A DNA stretch of 12,834 nt from Bermanella sp051277445 (GTDB lineage: Bacteria; Pseudomonadota; Gammaproteobacteria; Pseudomonadales; Oceanobacteraceae), in assembly GCA_051277445.1 (NCBI GenBank), contig JBNMQC010000057.1, positions 1 to 12,834 on the forward strand, in the 5' to 3' direction. Every line of letters starts with the position of its first letter. Positions within the stretch are counted from its first letter, which is position 1. Shown here piece by piece: positions 5,992 to 11,941 of this stretch. The position numbers were made by a program, and so were the translations under genes. The notes beneath the pieces are model-generated. The model was not told where the DNA came from. It was given only the letters and a program-made list of their open reading frames with translations, and made no database searches.

Positions 5992-6020
5992 ATTATAGGG
6001 TAAAGGGCGTTACTCACCAA
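5992..6020 (-). promoter_or_regulatory. Promoter of trmA
   Basis: On the minus strand a perfect TATAAT (5992-5997) is preceded by TTGGTG (6015-6020) at 17-base spacing. Transcription would start near 5985, leaving a leader of about 28 bases before the ATG at 5957. This excludes longer versions of the TrmA reading frame. Confidence 0.6.
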
Positions 6021-6065
6021 TGGGGTGTTTAGGCGTGTTGAGGGTTTTTGGCGGATAAGTCTGTC

Positions 6066-6083
6066 TTCAAACGAGTGTTTGAA
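6066..6083. promoter_or_regulatory. PsrA-type operator upstream of tesB
   Basis: TTCAAACGAGTGTTTGAA is a perfect palindrome with 7-bp arms and a four-base centre. It contains CAAAC-N4-GTTTG, the published consensus of PsrA, the TetR-family repressor of fatty-acid degradation in Pseudomonas and relatives. It overlaps the -35 hexamer of tesB, the right place for repression of an acyl-CoA thioesterase gene. Whether this genome has PsrA cannot be seen here. Confidence 0.6.
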
Positions 6084-6107
6084 TCTGTCGTCAGTAGAGT
6101 GTTTAAT
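6079..6107 (+). promoter_or_regulatory. Promoter of tesB
   Basis: TTGAAT (6079-6084, four of six) and TTTAAT (6102-6107, five of six) have 17-base spacing. The -35 shares bases with the right arm of the palindrome at 6066-6083. Transcription start is expected near 6114, upstream of the ATG at 6146. A smaller inverted repeat, GTTTA-ATC-TAAAC (6101-6113), covers the -10. Confidence 0.5.
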
Positions 6108-6145
6108 CTAAACTGGCCAAAGTGGTATTAATAAAGGACAAGCCA

Positions 6146-7024
6146 ATGCACGCTGTCACCCAGCAATTAATTGATTTACTGAGTGTGAAATTTCTTCATG
6201 AAGGCCCTGGTACTTTTTTGTATCGCGGTGAATGTGAGGATTTAGGGTTTCGTAATTTATTTGGTGGGCAGATTCTTGGTCAGTCACTTAATGCGGCCAT
6301 TCAGGCAGCCCCTGAGGGGTTTTTGCCCCATTCCATGCATGCGTATTTTTTGTTGCCAGGGCATGTGAATGGCCATGTAGACTACAAGGTTGAGGTTCTG
6401 CGCAAAGGTCGCAGTTTTGCGGCATTGCGAGTGGATGCGATTCAAGACGGCAAAATCATTTTGACGCAAAACACCAGCTTCCAACTGCCCGAAGCGGGTT
6501 TTGAGCATCAAATGCCCATGCCCAATGTGCAAGGGCCTGATGGACTCATGTCCCAGTTGGAAATTACCCGTAAATTTGCCGAAATGATTCCAGAGACAGT
6601 CCGAGATAAATACACCTCAGACAAACCTGTGGAAAGCCGTCCTATTAACCCCATTAATATCTTCTCGCCAGATAAGCGTGACCCGCAAAAAGATGTGTGG
6701 TTTAAGCCAATTAACGATTGGACCACCCAAGACTTAGCGCTGCATTATTCACTTTTGGCCTATAGCTCAGACTTTCATTTGGTGGGTACGGCATTGCAGC
6801 CCCACGGTGTGTCATTTGCTTCAAAGGGTATGCAGGTGGCGAGTCTGGATCATGCGATCTGGTTCCATCATAAGCCTCGCGTGGATGACTGGATGCTCTA
6901 TAGCATGCAAAGCCCGGCGGCTTCGGCTGGGCGCGGTTTAAACATGGGGCATATCTATCATAGAGATGGGCAACTCATGATGAGCGTGGCGCAAGAAGGC
7001 TTGATGCGCCAGAAAAGCTCGTAA
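6146..7024 (+). CDS. tesB: Acyl-CoA thioesterase II (TesB)
   Basis: A 292-residue double-hotdog thioesterase that hydrolyses medium- and long-chain acyl-CoA to free fatty acid and CoA in the cytoplasm. It follows E. coli TesB throughout: GTFLYRGECEDLGFRNLFGGQ, MHAYFLLPG, SFQLPEAGFEHQ, LQPHGVSF and LDHAIWFH. Against the E. coli Asp-Thr-Gln triad, Asp209 (YSSDFH) and Gln283 (VAQEGLM) are kept, while the threonine position is Ser233 (ASLDH), a conservative change that keeps the hydroxyl. An in-frame GTG lies at 6122, but AAAGGA (6133-6138) is seven bases before the ATG at 6146 and the E. coli start aligns there. A PsrA-type operator suggests induction by fatty acids. Confidence 0.95.
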   Translation: MHAVTQQLIDLLSVKFLHEGPGTFLYRGECEDLGFRNLFGGQILGQSLNAAIQAAPEGFLPHSMHAYFLLPGHVNGHVDYKVEVLRKGRSFAALRVDAIQDGKIILTQNTSFQLPEAGFEHQMPMPNVQGPDGLMSQLEITRKFAEMIPETVRDKYTSDKPVESRPINPINIFSPDKRDPQKDVWFKPINDWTTQDLALHYSLLAYSSDFHLVGTALQPHGVSFASKGMQVASLDHAIWFHHKPRVDDWMLYSMQSPAASAGRGLNMGHIYHRDGQLMMSVAQEGLMRQKSS

Positions 7025-7036
7025 GATCAAATAGTG

Positions 7037-7066
7037 GACCCAATTAAGCCCAGGCTTAGTTGGGTC
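7037..7066. terminator. 14-bp hairpin between convergent tesB and small membrane gene
   Basis: GACCCAATTAAGCC (7037-7050) pairs with GGCTTAGTTGGGTC (7053-7066), with one G-T pair and a two-base loop (in RNA the top pair would open). It starts 12 bases past the tesB stop and lies 20 bases beyond the stop of the opposing gene. No T run follows on either strand, so it may act with Rho or as an mRNA 3'-end stabiliser rather than as a classic intrinsic terminator. Confidence 0.5.
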
Positions 7067-7086
7067 GGTAATGGCTTGTTACTGGG

Positions 7087-7356
7087 TTAGTTTTGTAAAA
7101 AGATATTCTTCTCTGCGCGTTTCTTTGCGCTCTCTTCTTCTTGTTTGTATTCATGATATTCCTGCACGTTTTTACGCTGCTCAAAAAAGCGCTCGGTGCT
7201 TGGGATGCTTTGATCGGTATTGAAATGGAATGTCAAACCCAGCCCGATCAAGACAAGGGCAATCACGATTAACTTAATCAGTGACTTGGTGTGATTGTTT
7301 AAAGCCGCATACTTCGCCTTAAAGCGGCTAGGCACCACGGGTGACTTCTTAGCCAT
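7087..7356 (-). CDS. Small single-helix membrane protein
   Basis: An 89-residue protein of unrecognised family. A basic N terminus (MAKKSPVVPSRFKAKY) leads to one membrane helix at about residues 27-45 (LIKLIVIALVLIGLGLTFHF) and then a highly charged, probably helical or coiled-coil tail rich in Glu, Lys and Arg (residues 55-86). The positive N terminus suggests the tail faces the periplasm. The reading frame is open upstream to 7560, but AAGGA lies six bases before the ATG at 7356, and the upstream stretch has no such site and reads like non-coding sequence, so I take the short form. It converges on tesB. The function is unknown; one-helix proteins of this sort are often partners of larger envelope complexes. 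Confidence 0.65.
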   Translation of the reverse strand: MAKKSPVVPSRFKAKYAALNNHTKSLIKLIVIALVLIGLGLTFHFNTDQSIPSTERFFEQRKNVQEYHEYKQEEESAKKRAEKNIFLQN

Positions 7357-7780
7357 GAGCATTCCTTGGCGGTCATTTACTATTAAGATTAGCAAAAATT
7401 TCCAAGAAAGCAGGGTTAAAGGAGGGGAGCGAGTTTTAATATCTAAGCATGGCAGGGCCAAAGGCCGGTTCAGGCATTCGCTGAATATTCGCACGCACTC
7501 AGATTGTTCTGACTTGGGCTTAAGCTTAGGCTGAAACAGCGGTGAGCAAAGGGATAGCAAGTCAGTCGCCGTAATAAAATACGGTGCTTTTACAATGGCA
7601 TTTACCTGTTTCGCTCCCCTTGCTCATCTTGAGCACGATCAGCCGGTGTGTATTCACCGCGATATAACGCCATAAACGATGAGGGTCAGATATGGCCACT
7701 GTTCCTATTAAACATATATGTCCGTGAAGAGTTTTTCAATGCTGCTAAGCTTATAAAAGAGTAAGGTTGGATGGCGCGAT
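7357..7780. other. Gene-free stretch of 424 bases
   Basis: It lies between the divergent small membrane gene and the sensor kinase, so both promoters should be here, but I found no convincing -35/-10 pair for either. Minor structure is present: GGCC-AAA-GGCC at 7456-7466, a CCGTA/TACGG hairpin at 7569-7584 followed by CTTTTAC, and the 10-bp palindrome ACATATATGT at 7712-7721, about 60 bases before the kinase start. A 26-codon frame at 7595-7675 has no ribosome binding site. I recognise no riboswitch or known small RNA. Confidence 0.5.
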
Positions 7781-10102
7781 TTGAAATATCTTTTTATTCT
7801 TTTGACCCTCATGTGGGTGGCCCCCTCTCACGGGATAGAGCAAAGCATACCAGGTCTTTCCGTCTCGAAGGTCTATTACTGGATTGAGCCTGAAAACCAG
7901 CCCCATTCCGTGTCTGAGGTACTGCAAGAAGCCGATTGGCAAGCGGTGGAGGGTGAGCTGAATTTTGGCTACTCCAATGCCACCTTGTGGGTGATGCAAA
8001 ATATTCAGGCCTACCGTAAAGGTGACTGGGTGATGCAGGTGCCTTACCCATTACTCGATTACCTTGATATCTATTTATACAAAGGCGACGAACTTCATAG
8101 CAGCGTTCATAGTGGCGATGCTCGCCCATTCTCTGAGCGTTTGGTTAAAGTGCCTGACTTTGTCTTGGGTATGTCCAATACCGACCCAACCCATTTCCGT
8201 TTAGTTGCACGAGTTGAAACCCAAGGCACCATGATGTTCCCCGTTAAGTGGTGGTCTGAAATCGAATACGCCGAACACCTGGCCAAAGAGCAGATCATTT
8301 ACGGTGCCTATTATGGTGTGCTTTTGGTCATGGCGTTTTATCACTTGTTTATTTATCTGGTGATCAAAGAGCGCGGCTATTTATTTTATGTACTGACCGT
8401 GTCGTCTTTCTTGCTGCTGCAATTATCGTTTGATGGCCGAGCCTTCGCTTGGTTTTGGCCCAATAGCCCTAGCATCAACCATTTCAGTTTCCCTTTTTCA
8501 TATTGTTTGTACCAGCTGGCGGTCTTAACGTTTATGTCGACGTTTTTACGGCTATCAAGTAGCAGCCCAAGACTGTATAAATATTTTGTCAGCTTACGGC
8601 TCATTGTCTTAATGAATGTGGGATTGTTATTTGTTTTAGATTACAGCATCGCCACGCCAATTATTGTGCTCACGGGGATGATTACCATTATATCTGGCCT
8701 GGTTTCAGGTGGGTATTTATGGATGAAAGGCTATACAGCGGCACGTTATTTTACCTGTGCTTGGGTACTCTTTTTAGGTGGGTTATTGTTAGTGAATCTC
8801 AGAGGCTGGGGCATAGGCGAAACCACCTGGTTTATTAACTATGGGTATTTAATGGGTTCCATGCTTGAAGTATTGTTTTTGGCGTTTTCGTTGGCGGATC
8901 GCATTTCCACTGCCACCAAAGAGAGACGAGACACTGAAAAAGCCCTCATTAAAAGTAAAGATGAACACGTCAGCGCATTACAAAAATACCAAAACCTTTA
9001 CGAAAACTCGCCCATAGGCAACTTTCAATCCGACCAAGAATATCAGCTCACCAGTGTTAACCGCGCGTGTGCGAATATTTTTGGTTTTCAGCATCGACAC
9101 GATATGCTCGAGAAAGTGAAGGATATTCGTCCATATTTAAGCTCGAGCTTTAAAGACTTTCAATACATGGTCAGGCAAGCTCGCGATCACGGCAGCAGCA
9201 ATGACAATGAGCTAATCATCAAGACCGAAACAGGCGAGGAGCGCTGGGTCAGTATTAATTTACGCTATTACCAAGCAACGCCAGAGCTGGGGTTTGAAGG
9301 CACCATCCAAGACATTACCGAGCGCAAAAATGCCGAGAAGCTTAGAACCGAGCTGGATCAAGAGCGTCTCACTATTATGGAGCAATTCTCCCTGGGGATT
9401 GCAAAAGAAATCAGTATGCCACTGGGCAGCAACGTGGCGACCACTGCATTTGTGCGCGACGGCTTAGATGATATTCTGCAGTTACAAAAAGGCAAAGGCG
9501 TAAAAACGGAAAACTATGAGCGCTTTATATCCTTAATCAGTCAATCAATGGATTTGGTCACCAAAAACCAAAAACGCATCACCGAGGTGGTGAAACGTTT
9601 TAGAGAAGTGTCATCTTGGCAGTTGGGTTTGAAAACAAGCCATGTGGCGGTTTTAGATTTAATTGAAAGTACCGTTGATGCTCAGCGCTGGCGCTTGGCG
9701 GGCTGGCGGGTGGATATTGATTGTGATCCGAGCTTAAAAATCTATACCTATAAAACGGCGCTGTCCTCCATTTTAATTCAATTAATTGATAATGCCTTGC
9801 TTCATAGTTTTGCCGACGACGGCCAGACCCCCATGATTAAAATACGGGTCACAGAAGAAAACAAAGACACTGTCATTATTAGCTTTAATGATAACGGGCA
9901 GGGCATTAAACCAGAGCTGGTTAAGAATCTATGTAAGCCCTTCTTTACCACCAAAAAAGGGCCAGATGGTCACATTGGTTTGGGCTTGTATATGATCTAC
10001 AACCTTGTTTGCCAAGCATTAAAGGGGCGTTTGTTTTTTCCTGTCAAAGGTCAAGGGTTCAGTATTCAAATGGTGATTCCTCAGCATCTTGAAAAAATGT
10101 GA
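7781..10102 (+). CDS. 7TM-DISM/PAS sensor histidine kinase-like protein lacking the phospho-acceptor His
   Basis: A 773-residue membrane sensor. A signal peptide (residues 1-18) and a periplasmic 7TMR-DISMED2-type sugar-binding-like domain (about 30-160) precede seven membrane helices between about 172 and 373. A short coiled coil follows, then a PAS domain (about 400-515, ending in GTIQDITERK), a dimerisation helix pair (about 525-610) and a HATPase domain (about 625-770). The ATPase motifs look intact: N box LIDNALLH (Asn671), G1 DNGQGI (Asp704), G2 GLGLYMIYN (733-741). The H box, however, reads AKEISMPLG, with Lys542 where the phosphorylated His belongs. The start is TTG at 7781: a stop at 7754-7756 closes the frame upstream, no ATG lies between, and the signal peptide begins exactly there. 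No response regulator is adjacent. It reads toward the exported redox genes. Confidence 0.88.
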   Translation: MKYLFILLTLMWVAPSHGIEQSIPGLSVSKVYYWIEPENQPHSVSEVLQEADWQAVEGELNFGYSNATLWVMQNIQAYRKGDWVMQVPYPLLDYLDIYLYKGDELHSSVHSGDARPFSERLVKVPDFVLGMSNTDPTHFRLVARVETQGTMMFPVKWWSEIEYAEHLAKEQIIYGAYYGVLLVMAFYHLFIYLVIKERGYLFYVLTVSSFLLLQLSFDGRAFAWFWPNSPSINHFSFPFSYCLYQLAVLTFMSTFLRLSSSSPRLYKYFVSLRLIVLMNVGLLFVLDYSIATPIIVLTGMITIISGLVSGGYLWMKGYTAARYFTCAWVLFLGGLLLVNLRGWGIGETTWFINYGYLMGSMLEVLFLAFSLADRISTATKERRDTEKALIKSKDEHVSALQKYQNLYENSPIGNFQSDQEYQLTSVNRACANIFGFQHRHDMLEKVKDIRPYLSSSFKDFQYMVRQARDHGSSNDNELIIKTETGEERWVSINLRYYQATPELGFEGTIQDITERKNAEKLRTELDQERLTIMEQFSLGIAKEISMPLGSNVATTAFVRDGLDDILQLQKGKGVKTENYERFISLISQSMDLVTKNQKRITEVVKRFREVSSWQLGLKTSHVAVLDLIESTVDAQRWRLAGWRVDIDCDPSLKIYTYKTALSSILIQLIDNALLHSFADDGQTPMIKIRVTEENKDTVIISFNDNGQGIKPELVKNLCKPFFTTKKGPDGHIGLGLYMIYNLVCQALKGRLFFPVKGQGFSIQMVIPQHLEKM

Positions 10103-10135
10103 GGTTTGGCCAAATTGACAATTGACCTAGCTAAC

Positions 10136-10164
10136 TTGGCACTGCACTCTTTCATAAAAATAAT
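10136..10164 (+). promoter_or_regulatory. Candidate promoter of the cytochrome/flavoenzyme/PLP run
   Basis: TTGGCA (10136-10141) and AATAAT (10159-10164) each match consensus at five of six positions with 17-base spacing. Transcription would start near 10171, leaving a short leader with the ribosome binding site AAAGG. The three downstream genes could therefore be transcribed without the sensor gene. A TTGACA at 10115-10120 has no matching -10. Confidence 0.45.
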
Positions 10165-10184
10165 AATCACATGAAAGGCGTGGC

Positions 10185-10535
10185 ATGTTACGTATTTTTA
10201 TTCTCTTATTTTTATCTGTTTTGTTGTCAGCGTGTGAGCAAGGGCCATCGCCTGAAGAAATGGTGGCCATCTCTCAAACTTTGGCACCAGATGACCCTCA
10301 ATTGAATGAAATTTATCAGCGCAGTTGTAAGAACTGCCACACCTTAGCCAGCACCGGCGCACCGCTTACGGGAGATATATCGGCTTGGCAAACCCGACTA
10401 GACAAGGGTAAGAATACGCTGCTGGAAAATGTGATAAATGGTTTTGGTGGCATGCCACCGTTTGGCTTATGCATGGAATGCAACGCCGACCAATTGACCG
10501 CATTAATCGATTTTATGGCTCAACAACCTAATTAA
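10185..10535 (+). CDS. Cytochrome c5-type lipoprotein
   Basis: A 116-residue lipid-anchored electron carrier. The signal peptide ends in a clean lipobox, LSAC, with Cys17 as the acylated residue. The haem c site is CKNCH (Cys48, Cys51, His52), and the probable sixth ligand is Met90 in GGMPPFG. A second cysteine pair, CMEC (96-99), follows the methionine, as in cytochromes c5, where it forms a disulfide. There is one haem and no other domain. AAAGG at 10174-10178 lies six bases before the ATG. Only 13 bases separate its stop from the next start, so it is almost surely co-transcribed with the flavoprotein and is the natural electron acceptor for it. That pairing is inferred from order and shared compartment. 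Confidence 0.92.
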   Translation: MLRIFILLFLSVLLSACEQGPSPEEMVAISQTLAPDDPQLNEIYQRSCKNCHTLASTGAPLTGDISAWQTRLDKGKNTLLENVINGFGGMPPFGLCMECNADQLTALIDFMAQQPN

Positions 10536-10548
10536 TAATAAAAATACT

Positions 10549-11910
10549 ATGCAATCACGTCGCACATTTTTACAACAACTTATGGGGGCGGCTGCCGTTC
10601 TGGCCATGCCAACTCATCTTTTAGCCGCAAAATCCAACGCACTGCCTTGGCGAAACTGGTCTGGCTCGCAGGTGTGTTATCCCAATACACGAAGTGCCCC
10701 TGCGAATCTAGCGCAATTACAGACGTTATTAAAAGAAAGCCAAGGGGTGATTCGCCCAGTGGGCTCAGGCCATTCGTTCATGCCGCTGGTGCCAACAGAT
10801 GACACTATTGTCTCTTTAAGCCGTCTGTCTGGATTAATCAGTGTGGATGCTGACAAACAGCAAGCACGAGTCTGGGCAGGTACACGCTTAGGTGAAATTG
10901 GTGAGCCGCTCGCACAAAACCGGCAAGCACTGCTGAATATGCCTGATATTGATGAACAAAGCCTAGCAGGGGCCATTGCCACCGCCACACATGGTACGGG
11001 TTCACACATCACCTGCATGTCGGATTACGTTGAAGCGATGCAGCTGGTGTTAGCCAACGGTGACACACTGGAATGCAGCCGCACGCAAAACAGCGATATT
11101 TTTAATGCTGCCCGAGTAAATCTTGGTGCGCTGGGGGTGGTGTCGCAAGTCACGCTTCAAAATCAAGCGCCTTATAAGTTAAAGCGTGAAACCACTTGGC
11201 TGCCCATTGAAGAGATTCTCGACAATGCCCATGACCTAGCGGATAACAATCGCAATTTTGAATTTTACTTTATTCCGTTTACTGGCATGGGCTTTATTGA
11301 TGTACAAAACATCACAGATGAACCCATCACTGAAATGGAAAAGTTAGATCAAAATGATGGCGCGGAAGATTTAAAAACCGCACGAGATTTATTAAGTTGG
11401 AGCCCAAAACTGCGCGAGTTGGTATTGGGCACCTACATGAAAACCTTGCCTAAAGAAGTGAACGTAGCCAATAGCTGGCAAAACTATGCCAGTGAGCGTA
11501 ACGTGCGTTTTAACGAGATGGAATATCACTTACCGCGCGAAAACATGCTAAGTGCGTTTAAAGAAATACGACACATAGTGGAGACGCAATTCCCTGAGGT
11601 TTTCTTTCCATTTGAAGTGCGCTTTATTAAACAAGACGATATTTGGCTGAGCCCCTTTAATGGCCGTGAAACCTGCTCGATCGCCGTGCACCGTTATCAT
11701 CAAGAAGATTACACCGCCATGTTTGCCGCCATTGAACCGGTCATGCAAAAGTACCAGGGTCGTCCTCACTGGGGAAAAATCAACACCATGACGGCCAATC
11801 AACTGGCTGGACATTATGATCGTTGGTCTGATTTTAAAGCGATACGCCAACAGCTAGACCCAAAAGGGCAGTTTTTAAACCCGTACCTATCGTCATTGTT
11901 TCGTTCATAG
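10549..11910 (+). CDS. Tat-exported FAD-dependent lactone oxidase (D-arabinono-1,4-lactone oxidase family)
   Basis: A 453-residue flavoprotein of the vanillyl-alcohol-oxidase superfamily. The N terminus is a Tat signal (SRRTFLQQ at 3-10, then an alanine-rich core to about residue 27), so it is exported folded with its cofactor. The FAD-binding half (about 40-205) holds PVGSGHSF, in which His75 is at the position that carries covalent FAD in aldonolactone oxidases, and ATATHGTGSH at 144-153. The C-terminal half fits the ALO domain (PF04030) and contains the conserved HWGK at 407-410. Relatives oxidise aldono-1,4-lactones or sugar alcohols, passing electrons to oxygen or to cytochrome c. With a c5 cytochrome immediately upstream, dehydrogenase use is likely here. 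No Shine-Dalgarno is visible before the ATG, only an AT-rich tract. The true substrate is not known. Confidence 0.9.
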   Translation: MQSRRTFLQQLMGAAAVLAMPTHLLAAKSNALPWRNWSGSQVCYPNTRSAPANLAQLQTLLKESQGVIRPVGSGHSFMPLVPTDDTIVSLSRLSGLISVDADKQQARVWAGTRLGEIGEPLAQNRQALLNMPDIDEQSLAGAIATATHGTGSHITCMSDYVEAMQLVLANGDTLECSRTQNSDIFNAARVNLGALGVVSQVTLQNQAPYKLKRETTWLPIEEILDNAHDLADNNRNFEFYFIPFTGMGFIDVQNITDEPITEMEKLDQNDGAEDLKTARDLLSWSPKLRELVLGTYMKTLPKEVNVANSWQNYASERNVRFNEMEYHLPRENMLSAFKEIRHIVETQFPEVFFPFEVRFIKQDDIWLSPFNGRETCSIAVHRYHQEDYTAMFAAIEPVMQKYQGRPHWGKINTMTANQLAGHYDRWSDFKAIRQQLDPKGQFLNPYLSSLFRS

Positions 11911-11941
11911 TGATCAAAATAAAAATAATAAAAGGTGACGT

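Noticed and set aside
7569..7590. CCGTA/TACGG hairpin followed by CTTTTAC as an intrinsic terminator or end of a small RNA
   Set aside because: The stem is only five pairs, AT-rich in the loop, and the T run is short; no promoter or gene upstream needs it.
7595..7675. A 26-codon frame in the gene-free stretch
   Set aside because: No ribosome binding site, no hydrophobic or repeated pattern, and length expected by chance.
7771..7870. ATG at 7771 as the start of the sensor kinase
   Set aside because: It is in a different reading frame and terminates within about 35 codons; the kinase frame begins at the TTG at 7781 with a proper signal peptide.
7781..10102. Sensor protein as a diguanylate cyclase or hybrid kinase
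   Set aside because: There is no GGDEF motif and no receiver domain; the C terminus is clearly a HATPase domain.
10105..10114. TTTGGCCAAA palindrome after the sensor gene as an operator
   Set aside because: Ten bases, single copy, not overlapping the best candidate promoter; chance is sufficient.
10677..11018. A 113-codon minus-strand open frame inside the lactone oxidase gene
   Set aside because: It lies wholly within a confidently assigned gene, has no recognisable domain, and its composition is that of an antisense shadow.
11548..11850. A 100-codon minus-strand open frame inside the 3' part of the lactone oxidase gene
   Set aside because: Same reasons: complete overlap with a conserved gene and no supporting motif or ribosome binding site.
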